From NCBI GenBank assembly GCA_035540895.1, contig DATLFR010000229.1, forward strand, positions 1-58,465: a DNA stretch of 58,465 bases, given 5' to 3'. This document shows, one piece after another, positions 18,801 through 26,120 of the stretch (positions within the stretch are counted from its first letter, which is position 1; each line of letters opens with the position of its first letter). The position numbers were made by a program, and so were the translations under genes. This DNA comes from Actinomycetota bacterium (GTDB lineage: Bacteria > Actinomycetota > JAICYB01). The notes beneath the pieces are model-generated. The model saw nothing but the letters and a program-made list of their open reading frames with translations. It was not told the origin of the DNA and ran no database searches.

Positions 18801-19194
18801 GAGCCCCCTCCACGAGCTCGACGAGCACCCCGGCGTTCGAGCGCGGGTGGACGAAGGCGACGCGGTGTCCTCCGCCCCCCGGTCTGGGCTCGTCGTCGAG
18901 GAGCTGTCCCCCGGCGTCGCGGATCCGGGCCATCGTCCCCTCCAGGTCGTCCACCCGGACGGCTATGTGGTGCAGCCCGCCGCCCCGCTTCTCGATGAAG
19001 CGGGCGACCGTCGAGGACGGGTCCGTGGCTTCCAGGAGCTGGAGGTGGGTGTTGCCGACCGGGAGCATCGCCTCGGTGATCTTCTCGGTCTCCACGGTCT
19101 CGATCCTGTCGGGCTCGAGCCCGTACAGCTCCTTGAACGCGGCGAGGGCCGCCTCCATGTCAGGCACGGCGATCGCGATGTGGTCGAGCTCCAT
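18787..19194 (-). CDS. mce: methylmalonyl-CoA epimerase
   Basis: A 135-aa vicinal-oxygen-chelate protein that interconverts (S)- and (R)-methylmalonyl-CoA. The two beta-alpha-beta modules show LDHIAIAVPD and HLQLLE in the first and GGGLHHIAVRVDD and VLVELVE in the second, supplying the metal-binding His, Gln/Glu and His residues at the expected positions. KITEAMLPVGNTHLQLLE and FIEKRGGGLHHIA are close to the family consensus. Length is normal. GGAGGA lies 7 bases before the ATG. It is the first gene of the operon with the methyltransferase, pccB and the epsilon subunit. Confidence 0.92.
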   Translation of the reverse strand: MELDHIAIAVPDMEAALAAFKELYGLEPDRIETVETEKITEAMLPVGNTHLQLLEATDPSSTVARFIEKRGGGLHHIAVRVDDLEGTMARIRDAGGQLLDDEPRPGGGGHRVAFVHPRSNAGVLVELVEGAHGSH

Positions 19195-19262
19195 CGGTCC
19201 TCCTCCTCGGGGGCACCATCATGGCGGTTCGCGCCTCCGTGCCGCCGCCGCTGTGCCCACCG

Positions 19263-19287
19263 CTCCCGGAGCCCGCTCGTCCGGGAG
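19263..19287. terminator. GC hairpin between the AbiEi-DUF559 gene and mce
   Basis: CTCCCGGA (19263-19270) and TCCGGGAG (19280-19287) are exact reverse complements around a 9-base loop. It sits after the two palindromic repeats downstream of the AbiEi-DUF559 gene and before mce on the same strand, where a terminator would be expected. There is no U-run. Confidence 0.35.
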
Positions 19288-19317
19288 CCCTCGTCCGGGG
19301 AACCCCCTCGTCGATGA

Positions 19318-19378
19318 CACCGGACGCGCACACGTGGGCTGGGGATAGCCCGGCTCCCGGACGTGTGCGCCTACCGTG
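19318..19378. repeat. palindromic repeat copy A (REP-like family)
   Basis: The left arm CACCGGACGCGCACACGT begins at 19318 and the right arm ACGTGTGCGCCTACCGTG ends at 19378. A short inner stem GGGCT/AGCCC lies between. It belongs to the same family as copies B, C and D around the AbiEi-DUF559 gene. The whole 19195-19496 stretch holds no gene. Confidence 0.8.
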
Positions 19379-19388
19379 CCGCAAGCGC

Positions 19389-19450
19389 CATCGGACGCGC
19401 ACACGTGGGGGATCGAAGCCCCGCAGCCGGGACGTGTGCGCGTCCGGTGC
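19389..19450. repeat. palindromic repeat copy B (REP-like family)
   Basis: The left arm CATCGGACGCGCACACGT (19389-19406) pairs with ACGTGTGCGCGTCCGGTG (19432-19449) with one mismatch in 18. The inner part GGGG...CCCC can form a second stem. It lies 47 bases from the stop of the AbiEi-DUF559 gene. Confidence 0.85.
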
Positions 19451-19496
19451 CATCTGCCGCTGGTGCGCCCGTCCTGGACCGGTGAGCCTGGCTCCC

Positions 19497-20420
19497 TCAC
19501 CGCCAGGACGCAGGCGAGAGCCCGAGGGCGCGGGCGACGGTCCAGGCCGTCTCGGCCGGGTCCGCCGCCAGCATCGTCCACGTGATGTGCCGCCGCTCCC
19601 AGCCGAGGTCCGCGAGCTCGTTGTCGCGCGCCCGGTCGTCGTCGAACCGGGAGCGGTCGCGGCCCTCGTAGCCGTCCACCTCCAGCGCGACCCTCCTCTC
19701 GACGTACGCGAAGTCGATGCGCCGCCTCCCGTTGCGCGTCTGCACCCAGTGCTGCGGCTGCGGCAGCGGGAGCCGGAAACGCCTGAGCACCGCGAAGAGC
19801 GTCGTCTCGAGCGCGCTCTCCATCGGGCTCGATGGGTCGCGCAGCCTCGCGAGGTCCAGGACGCGACGCGCCCCCTGCACCCTGCGACCGCCCGCGCGCT
19901 CCAGGTAGCCGCAGAAGCGGACGATGTCCAGCACGCGGCGACGGTGGGCCAGGTCGATCATCCGCTCGAGATCCAGCTCGTCCACCAGCGGAGCCAGGTC
20001 CAGGAGGGTCCTGTGGACATGGGTCACGTGCACCGAACCCCGCGCCACGACCTCCAGCCGGCCCCACCGGCGGGTCCGGACGACCGCGACCTCGTCCAGC
20101 CTCGGGGAGCGCCTCACCGGCACGGTGATGGACGGCTGCGGTCCGGGATCGGGAGCCAGTCCGAGCAGCGCCGCCGCCGAGAGGTGCGAGATCGCGCACG
20201 GACGCCCGGCAGCGAGGTACGCCGCCACCAGCGGCTGCTCCCATGTCCGGACGGCGGCGCGGACCCGGCAGGCGTCCCCGACGATCGTCTCCCAGACCCC
20301 CGTCCGGACCCGCCGCGCGACCGTGCTCCTGGAGAACCCCGCGGCGACCGCCTGCCCCCTGGTGAAGACCCCGTGCTGGCGTCCGGACACCGCAGCGAGC
20401 CGCGCCTCCCTCGCGTCCAT
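19497..20420 (-). CDS. AbiEi-like antitoxin domain fused to DUF559/Vsr-like nuclease domain
   Basis: A 307-aa protein. Residues ~1-50 (QHGVFTRGQAVAAGFSRSTVARRVRTG) form the winged-helix of type IV 'AbiEi' antitoxin-like proteins. The C-terminal third carries a DUF559 PD-(D/E)XK-like fold: ESALETTLF, RRIDFAYVERRVALEVDGYEGRDRSRFDDDRARDN, then the WERRHITWTML strand; the Glu, Asp and Glu of this set are candidates for the metal site. No AbiEii toxin gene is next to it, so a classical toxin-antitoxin role is unsupported. The gene is solitary and flanked on both sides by one palindromic repeat family. ATG 20420 has GGGAGGT 5 bases upstream; the longer in-frame start at 20486 does not. Confidence 0.75.
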   Translation of the reverse strand: MDAREARLAAVSGRQHGVFTRGQAVAAGFSRSTVARRVRTGVWETIVGDACRVRAAVRTWEQPLVAAYLAAGRPCAISHLSAAALLGLAPDPGPQPSITVPVRRSPRLDEVAVVRTRRWGRLEVVARGSVHVTHVHRTLLDLAPLVDELDLERMIDLAHRRRVLDIVRFCGYLERAGGRRVQGARRVLDLARLRDPSSPMESALETTLFAVLRRFRLPLPQPQHWVQTRNGRRRIDFAYVERRVALEVDGYEGRDRSRFDDDRARDNELADLGWERRHITWTMLAADPAETAWTVARALGLSPASWR

Positions 20421-20483
20421 CGCCACCTCCCGTCCGGGGGGAAGGGACGGGGGGAAGAGCACCATCGGAGCACGGACCGCCGA

Positions 20484-20544
20484 CACCGGGCGCGCACGGA
20501 TCCGGGACTAGAGCCGGGCCTCGGGGATGTGTGAGCGCCGGGTG
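20484..20544. repeat. palindromic repeat copy C (REP-like family)
   Basis: The left arm CACCGGGCGCGCAC (20484-20497) pairs with GTGAGCGCCGGGTG (20531-20544) with two mismatches. The arms are recognisably the same as in copies A and B downstream of the gene. It lies 63 bases upstream of the AbiEi-DUF559 start. Confidence 0.65.
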
Positions 20545-20552
20545 CCAGGGAT

Positions 20553-20617
20553 GGCACAGGACGCGCACGCACCGGCCGGGCGTCGCTCCCGGGACGGACC
20601 CGTGCGCCTCCCGTGCC
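20553..20617. repeat. palindromic repeat copy D (REP-like family)
   Basis: GGCACAGGACGCGCACG (20553-20569) pairs with CGTGCGCCTCCCGTGCC (20601-20617) with two mismatches in 17; an inner GGCCGGG...CTCCCGGG region can pair further. Its right arm runs directly into the 38-bp tandem repeat. Confidence 0.7.
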
Positions 20618-20712
20618 AGGGGCCCCCGCGGGACCGGGTACGGGCCTCGCGTGCCGGGGGCCCCCGGGAGACCGGGTACGCGCCTCGCGTGCCGGGGGCC
20701 CCCCGAGACGGG
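20618..20712. repeat. 38-bp tandem repeat, about 2.5 units
   Basis: Units at 20618-20655 and 20656-20693 each run from an (A/G)GGGGCCCCC block through ACCGGGTACG to CCTCGCGTGCC, with four differences between them; a partial third unit starts at 20694. The end of each unit resembles the right arm of palindrome D (GCGCCTC...CGTGCC), so it may have arisen from it. It stops about 20 bases before the thiolase promoter box. The 20421-20774 gap contains only these repeats and that promoter. Confidence 0.8.
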
Positions 20713-20732
20713 GGCTCCCGCCGGACCCTCCG

Positions 20733-20738
20733 TATACT
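20733..20738 (+). promoter_or_regulatory. -10 box (TATACT) for the thiolase gene
   Basis: TATACT lies 36 bases before the thiolase ATG; the leader contains GGAGG at 20763-20767. The bases after the box (GGGCTCCCAGGCCGC) resemble those after TATACT at 51748. Confidence 0.45.
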
Positions 20739-20774
20739 TGGGCTCCCAGGCCGCTCACGCACGGAGGTCGTCCC

Positions 20775-21953
20775 ATGTCCGAGTCCGTCATCGTCTCCGG
20801 CTCCCGCACGCCGATCGGCAGGTTCGCCGGCGGTTTCGCCGACCTGGCCGCGACGGACCTGGGCGGGGCGGCGATCGGGGCAGCCTTGGAGGGGGCGAGG
20901 CTTGACCCCTCTGAGGTCGACTACGTGATCATGGGACAGGTCCTGCAGGCGGGCCAGGGACAGATAACGGCGCGGCAGGCGGCTGCGAAGGCGGGGGTCC
21001 CGATGTCGGTGCCCGCGCTGACCGTGAACAAGGTCTGCCTGTCCGGGCTGAACGCGATCGCGCTCGCCGACCAGCTGATCAGGGCCGGCGAGGTGACCCG
21101 GGTGGTGGCGGGCGGCATGGAGTCGATGACGAACGCGCCGTACGTGGCTCCCAAGGCGCGCTTCGGCGCGCGGATGGGCAACACCGAGCTGATCGACTCG
21201 ATGATGCACGACGGCCTCTTCTGCGCCTTCGACCGGACCTCGATGGGCGAGGCGACCGAGCGCTACAACGAGCGGTTCGGGCTATCGCGGGCTGACCAGG
21301 ACGAGTGGGCGGCCCGGTCCCACCAGCTCGCGTCGAAGGCGATCGAGACCGGCAAGTTCGACGACGAGATCACGCCGGTGGACGTCCCTCAGCGCAAGGG
21401 GGACCCGGTGCAGGTGGCCAAGGACGAGGGGGTCCGTCCGGACACGACCGTCGACTCGCTCGGCAAGCTGCGTCCCGCGTTCACGAAGGAGGGGACGATC
21501 ACCGCGGGGAACGCCTCGCAGATCTCGGACGGCGGATGCGCCGTGGTGGTCATGTCGCGCGAGGAGGCCGAGTCGCGGGGGCTCGAGCCGCTGGCCACGG
21601 TGGTCTCCCACGGGATGGTGGCCGGTCCGGACGCCTCCCTGCACGAGCAGCCGGCGAACGCGATCAAGGCCGCCCTCGCCAAGGCCGGGCTGAAGGAGTC
21701 CGACCTCGCGGTGGCCGAGATAAACGAGGCCTTCGCGGCCGTCTCCCTGGTGTCCGGACGCGCGCTCAACGTCGACCTCGAGGCGATCAACCCCAACGGG
21801 GGCGCCATCGCCCTGGGTCACCCGATAGGGATGTCCGGCGCGCGCCTCGTGCTCACGCTCGCACACGAGCTCCGCCGCCGCGGCGGGGGACTGGGAGCCG
21901 CGTCGCTCTGCGGCGGCGGGGGCCAGGGCGACGCGCTGATCATCCGGGTCTAG
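20775..21953 (+). CDS. acetyl-CoA C-acetyltransferase (thiolase)
   Basis: A 392-aa biosynthetic-type thiolase that condenses two acetyl-CoA to acetoacetyl-CoA or cleaves it in reverse. The acylated nucleophile is Cys88 in VNKVCLSGLNAI; the other active-site segments are NEAFAA, NPNGGAIALGHPIGMSG (His) and SLCGGGGQGDA (second Cys). Length is normal. ATG 20775 has GGAGG 7 bases upstream and was chosen over longer in-frame starts that lie in the tandem repeat. Acetoacetyl-CoA formation would be the first step toward the crotonyl-CoA used by Ccr. Confidence 0.92.
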   Translation: MSESVIVSGSRTPIGRFAGGFADLAATDLGGAAIGAALEGARLDPSEVDYVIMGQVLQAGQGQITARQAAAKAGVPMSVPALTVNKVCLSGLNAIALADQLIRAGEVTRVVAGGMESMTNAPYVAPKARFGARMGNTELIDSMMHDGLFCAFDRTSMGEATERYNERFGLSRADQDEWAARSHQLASKAIETGKFDDEITPVDVPQRKGDPVQVAKDEGVRPDTTVDSLGKLRPAFTKEGTITAGNASQISDGGCAVVVMSREEAESRGLEPLATVVSHGMVAGPDASLHEQPANAIKAALAKAGLKESDLAVAEINEAFAAVSLVSGRALNVDLEAINPNGGAIALGHPIGMSGARLVLTLAHELRRRGGGLGAASLCGGGGQGDALIIRV

Positions 21954-21971
21954 CGACAGGACCCGCGGCGC

Positions 21972-21991
21972 GACCGCAGAACCATGCGGTC
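21972..21991 (+). promoter_or_regulatory. hairpin directly before the cupredoxin start codon
   Basis: GACCGC (21972-21977) and GCGGTC (21986-21991) are exact complements around an 8-base loop, and the next base is the A of the ATG. No Shine-Dalgarno sequence is present, so the stem could limit or present the start site. Short GC stems are common by chance here. Confidence 0.3.
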
Positions 21992-22363
21992 ATGAGGATC
22001 CTGGTCGTTCCCGCGCTCGCGCTCATCTGGCTCACCGGCACCGCCGCCGTCCCGGTCGCTCCGCCCGCCGCCGTCGTCTCGGTCGTCCTGGCGGGGTTCG
22101 TGCCGGGCCCGGACGACCACGGGCCGGTGAGGGTGGCGCAGGGTGGACGGCTGCTCCTGCTGAACGCCGACTACCCGGGCGAGCAGCAGGAGCACGACAT
22201 CGTCCACGCCGCCGAGGTGCCCCTGTTCTGGTCTCCCACGGTTCGCAGCGGCCAGTGGGCGGAGGTGGAGGGGGTCGAGCGGCTCCCGTCGGGCACCTAC
22301 ACGTTCCGGTGCTCGGTCCACCCGGCGACCATGCTCGGGACGCTCGAGGTGACGGGGGCCTAG
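21992..22363 (+). CDS. secreted cupredoxin-like protein
   Basis: A 123-aa exported protein: a signal peptide (MRILVVPALALIWLTGTAAVPVA) followed by an ~95-residue beta domain. The C-terminal YTFRCSVHPATMLGTLEV segment matches the plastocyanin/azurin copper loop (Cys, His three residues on, then Met), and EHDIVHAAEV can supply the upstream His ligand. The C-to-M spacing is one residue shorter than in plastocyanin but matches many 'CxxHP.M' cupredoxins. It probably carries electrons or copper outside the cell. The gene follows the thiolase by 38 bases and ends 19 bases before the cyclase gene, with no pathway link evident. Confidence 0.75.
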   Translation: MRILVVPALALIWLTGTAAVPVAPPAAVVSVVLAGFVPGPDDHGPVRVAQGGRLLLLNADYPGEQQEHDIVHAAEVPLFWSPTVRSGQWAEVEGVERLPSGTYTFRCSVHPATMLGTLEVTGA

Positions 22364-22368
22364 CGCCC

Positions 22369-22374
22369 TAGACT
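22369..22374 (+). promoter_or_regulatory. -10 box (TAGACT) for the tandem-cyclase gene, probably leaderless
   Basis: TAGACT is followed by 8 bases and then the ATG at 22383. No ribosome-binding site lies between. Confidence 0.4.
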
Positions 22375-22382
22375 GGGGCGAC

Positions 22383-25300
22383 ATGCCTGCACCCCCGACG
22401 CCGGGCCCCCTGCACGCCTACGTTCCGCGCCTCGCCCTCGAGTGGCTGAAGGAGCGTCCCGACGTCAAGCGCCGCAAGCTCGACGCGAGCGTCCTGATGA
22501 TCGACGTCTCGGGATTCACGGCGCTCTCGGAGCGGCTCGCCCGGCGCGGGAAGGTCGGGGCGGAGGAGCTCACCGAGGTCATCAGCGACACGTTCAGCGA
22601 GCTGCTCGACCGGGCGTACCGGGTCGGAGGCGGGTTGCTCAAGTTCGGCGGGGACGCGCTCCTGCTCTCGTTCGACGGTCCGGGGCATGCGTCGCGCGCG
22701 TGCCACGCGGCGGCGTCCATGAGGACCGCCCTGCGCGAGGTCGGCCGCGTGCGGACGAGCGGGGGGGAGGTCCGGCTCCGGATGTCCGCGGGTGTGCACA
22801 GCGGCCCCCTTCACCTGTTCCTCGTCGGCCGGATGCATCGTGAGCTGATCGTCACCGGCCCGACGATCACGAGGACGCTGCAGATGGAGGCGGCCGCCGG
22901 TCCGGGTCAGATCCTGGTCAGCCCCGAGACGGCCGCGATGCTGGACGGTAGGTGCCTGGGGGCCGCGGTCGAGCCCGGCGTGCTGCTGGTCCGCGCCCCC
23001 GGCGAGGCCGACGCCGCGCCCACCCCCATGCCGCCGGCCGACGTCGACGCGGCGCCGCTGATCCCCACCGCCCTCCGGGAGATCCTGCGGGCCGGTTCGG
23101 ACGACGCCGAGCACCGTCAGGTGACGATGGGGTTCCTCAGGTTCTCGGGGCTCGACGCGGCGCTCGCGGCCGGGCGGGCGGCCACGGTGCAGGACAGGCT
23201 CGAACGACTGGTGGACACGGTCCAGGAGGCGGCGTCCCAGCAGGACGTCTGCATCCTCGGGACCGACGTCCTGCACGACGGTGGGAAGATCCTGCTCACG
23301 GCGGGTGCGCCGCGGACGACCCCGGACGACGACGAGCGGATGCTGCTCACGCTGCGGACGATCCTGGACCGCACCCGCAACCTCGCCCTGACCGCCGGCG
23401 TGGACCGCGGCTACGTGTTCGCGGGATCGGTCGGGCCGACCTACCGCCGCACCTACACGGTGATGGGGGACACGGTGAACACGGCTGCCCGGATCATGGG
23501 GCGCGGGGCCCCCGGGTGCCTGCTCGCCTCGACCAGGGTGCTGGAGCGGTCCTCGACGGTCTTCGAGACGAAGGAGCTCGAACCGTTCTACGTCAAGGGG
23601 AAGACGGAGCCTCAGCACGCCGCGTGGGTGGGACCCCCGGTCGGCGTCCGGTCGCGTGTCCAGGCGGACCTCCCGATCATCGGGCGGGAGCTCGAGATGC
23701 AGGCCCTCGCGGAGGCTTGGGCCGGTGCGCTCGCCGGGCACGGCTCGGTCGTGCAGGTCGTCGGGGAGCCCGGCGTGGGCAAGTCGAAGATCGTCGAGGA
23801 GCTCGTAGCCCTGGTGGGAGGGGAGGCGCTCGAGGCGACGGCTCACCCGCGGGTGGGGCTCGAGCCGTACCACGCGCTCGCCCAGCTGCTCGCGGCCGCG
23901 CTGGGAGAGCGTCCGACGAGGTCGACGCTCGTCCGGGCCATCCGCCGGCTCGACCCGGCGCTGGAAGGACGGGCGCCGCTCATCGCCGCGGTCCTGGGGT
24001 TGGACCTCCCGGACACCGAAGAGACGAGACACGTCGAGCCGGCGTTCCGCCGCCCGTTGATCGAGCAGGCCGTGCTCCGTCTCCTCGAGGCGGCTCGGCC
24101 AGGTCCGACCCTGTGGGTCGTTGAGGGGGCCGACTGGCTCGACGCGGCGTCCGCGGACGCCCTGCGCTCGATCTCGAAAGAGGTCGGCCGGCTCCCGTGG
24201 CTGATGGTGATGACGCTGCGGGACGAGGCGACCCAACCCGTCGGGGACGCGACGACCGTGCGCCTGGACCCCCTGCCGTCGGAGGACGCGGCCGCCCTGG
24301 CCGTCGCCGCATCGGGAGGCGCCCTCCTCCCCGAGTCCGCCGCCCGGCTCGCGGACCGGTCCGCCGGGAACCCGCTCTTCCTGCTCGAGCTTGTGTCCCG
24401 TCCCGCCGGGGACGTCCCGCCCTCGTCGGTCGAGTCGATCGTGGCGGAGCGGATCGACGAGCTCCCGCCCACCGACCGGACCCTCCTGCGCAGGCTGTCC
24501 GTGCTCGGACGGGAGTTCGAGGAGGCTCTGGTCGACGAGCTGGCGGACGGGGAAGAGGGCACGGAGGCCGTCCGGCGGCTCCACGACTTCGTCGAGCACA
24601 CCGACGGCACGATCAGGTTCAAGCGGCCGCTCTATCAGGAGGTGGCGTACGAGGGTCTCCCGTTCAAGGTGCGCGTGCGCACGCACCAACGGATCGGCCT
24701 GGTGCTCGAGGGCCGGGCGGACCCGGCGCTCCTGTCCTTCCACTTCCACAACGCCCGGGACCACGAGCGAGCGTGGACGTACGCGCTGACGGCTGCCCGG
24801 CAGGCCAGGGAGAGGTCGGCCTTCTCCACCGCGGTGGAGCTCTACCGCCGCGCGCTCGGGTCCGTCTCGGCGCTCGACCTGGAGATCGACGACGTCGTCC
24901 AGGCCTGGTTCGAGCTCGGGGAGTCGCTGCAGTGGACGGGGCGCCTGGCGGAGGCCGGGGAGGCGTACCGCACCGCGCGCCGCCTCACCGACGACCCGGG
25001 CCGCTCGGCGCTGCTCTACCAGAGGCAGGGAGCGGTCCTGGCGCGCCTGGGAGAGCTGAGGCGCGCCCTCTCCCTCTACTCGAGAGGGCTCAAGCTGCTC
25101 GACACGGCCGGCTCCCGGGACGGGAGGTGGCGCCTGCCGATGGCGTACGCCTCGGTGCTCAGGGAGCGCGGTCGGCTCAAGGAGGCGGAGGAGCGGGCCC
25201 TCGAGGGTCTGCGCGACGCGGAGGCGACCGGGGACCGTCCCGGGATGGGACACGCCTACACGATGCTGCAGATGATCACCGCCGACCGCGGAGACGAAGG

Positions 25301-26120
25301 CGCCGACGACCTCGGGCGGAAGGCCCTGGCCATCTTCGAGAGCGAGGGGCTCCCGGCCTTCGCGGCGCTGGTCCTGAACAACCTCGGGACGTCGGCTCAC
25401 TCCCGCGGGAGGCTCTCCGAGGCGGCCGAGCTGTTCGAGCGGGCCTCCCGCTCGTCGCATAGCGCCGGGAACGTGCTGGCGGCGGCGGTGGCGCGAGGCA
25501 ACGCGGCGGCGATCCTCGCCGACCAGGGCCACCACGCCCGGGCCCGGGAGATCTTCACCTCCATCCTCCCCACGATGCGGGGGGCGGGGTTCTCCTACGG
25601 GATCCAGTGGGCCATGCGATCGCTGGCGCAGTGCGAGGCGCGGTCCGGACGGTTCGACGAGGCGGACAGGTGGTTCGAACAGGTCCTCCCCATGTCGGAC
25701 GGCTCACCCGCGGGCGCGACCGCGCAGGCGTTCGCGGCCGAGAGGTACGCGCTCGAGGGACGGTGGGACGAGGCAGGCGAGCACGCGCAGGCCGCCCTGG
25801 GCGCCGCGGGCGCCTCGGTGAAAGCGATCGCCTACAGGGTCCTCGGCTACGCGTGGCTGGGACGGGGCGACCACCGGGAGGCGCGCCGGGCCCTCGAGGA
25901 GAGCCGGGACGCGGCCGACGAATCCGGGTCGCTCTACGAAGCCGCCCTGACCCAGCTCGCGCTCGCCGATCTGTCCGAGGCGGAGGGGCTCCCGTCGGCG
26001 GAGCTGCGGGAGGCGGCAGGCTCGATCCTGGACCGGCTCGGGGTGGTAGCCGTCCCGCGGGTGCCGGTTCCCGCGGGCCCGGCGGCCGTGGCCGCCGGGC
26101 CCCCTCGGGTCACCCCTTGA
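22383..26120 (+). CDS. tandem class III cyclase/AAA-ATPase/TPR protein (soluble adenylyl cyclase-like)
   Basis: A 1245-aa protein with two cyclase homology domains, an ATPase and TPR repeats, the architecture of bacterial relatives of mammalian soluble adenylyl cyclase. Domain 1 (~25-200) has both metal Asp (VLMIDVSGF ~38-46, LKFGGDALLLSF ~86-97) but no Asn/Arg motif (TITRTLQMEA). Domain 2 (~235-415) lacks the first metal Asp (GFLRFSG) but has VMGDTVNTAARIMG (~362). The two therefore look complementary and could build one active site. Walker A is GEPGVGKSK (~461-469) and Walker B VVEGADWLD (~580). From ~790 the chain is TPR-like helices. It probably makes cAMP under control of the ATPase and TPR sensor. 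The start is probably leaderless. It ends convergently, overlapping the giant gene's stop by 11 bases. Confidence 0.85.
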   Translation: MPAPPTPGPLHAYVPRLALEWLKERPDVKRRKLDASVLMIDVSGFTALSERLARRGKVGAEELTEVISDTFSELLDRAYRVGGGLLKFGGDALLLSFDGPGHASRACHAAASMRTALREVGRVRTSGGEVRLRMSAGVHSGPLHLFLVGRMHRELIVTGPTITRTLQMEAAAGPGQILVSPETAAMLDGRCLGAAVEPGVLLVRAPGEADAAPTPMPPADVDAAPLIPTALREILRAGSDDAEHRQVTMGFLRFSGLDAALAAGRAATVQDRLERLVDTVQEAASQQDVCILGTDVLHDGGKILLTAGAPRTTPDDDERMLLTLRTILDRTRNLALTAGVDRGYVFAGSVGPTYRRTYTVMGDTVNTAARIMGRGAPGCLLASTRVLERSSTVFETKELEPFYVKGKTEPQHAAWVGPPVGVRSRVQADLPIIGRELEMQALAEAWAGALAGHGSVVQVVGEPGVGKSKIVEELVALVGGEALEATAHPRVGLEPYHALAQLLAAALGERPTRSTLVRAIRRLDPALEGRAPLIAAVLGLDLPDTEETRHVEPAFRRPLIEQAVLRLLEAARPGPTLWVVEGADWLDAASADALRSISKEVGRLPWLMVMTLRDEATQPVGDATTVRLDPLPSEDAAALAVAASGGALLPESAARLADRSAGNPLFLLELVSRPAGDVPPSSVESIVAERIDELPPTDRTLLRRLSVLGREFEEALVDELADGEEGTEAVRRLHDFVEHTDGTIRFKRPLYQEVAYEGLPFKVRVRTHQRIGLVLEGRADPALLSFHFHNARDHERAWTYALTAARQARERSAFSTAVELYRRALGSVSALDLEIDDVVQAWFELGESLQWTGRLAEAGEAYRTARRLTDDPGRSALLYQRQGAVLARLGELRRALSLYSRGLKLLDTAGSRDGRWRLPMAYASVLRERGRLKEAEERALEGLRDAEATGDRPGMGHAYTMLQMITADRGDEGADDLGRKALAIFESEGLPAFAALVLNNLGTSAHSRGRLSEAAELFERASRSSHSAGNVLAAAVARGNAAAILADQGHHARAREIFTSILPTMRGAGFSYGIQWAMRSLAQCEARSGRFDEADRWFEQVLPMSDGSPAGATAQAFAAERYALEGRWDEAGEHAQAALGAAGASVKAIAYRVLGYAWLGRGDHREARRALEESRDAADESGSLYEAALTQLALADLSEAEGLPSAELREAAGSILDRLGVVAVPRVPVPAGPAAVAAGPPRVTP

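Noticed and set aside
19376-19585. Small open frames within the palindromic repeats
   Set aside because: They lack ribosome-binding sites and their translations follow the repeat, not a protein-like composition.
19497-20420. Type IV AbiE toxin-antitoxin system
   Set aside because: Only the AbiEi-like winged helix is present, fused to a DUF559 domain; no AbiEii nucleotidyltransferase toxin is adjacent on either side.
20618-20712. CRISPR array
   Set aside because: The repeats are directly tandem with no unique spacers and no cas genes are in the window.
19195-20774. Insertion sequence or prophage remnant
   Set aside because: No transposase, integrase, target duplication or phage gene is visible; only palindromic and tandem repeats and one DUF559 gene.
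22368-25535. A 1055-codon open frame antisense to the tandem-cyclase gene
   Set aside because: High GC content leaves long stop-free shadow frames; its product is Arg/Pro/Gly/His-rich with no motif, whereas the plus-strand frame has clear domains.
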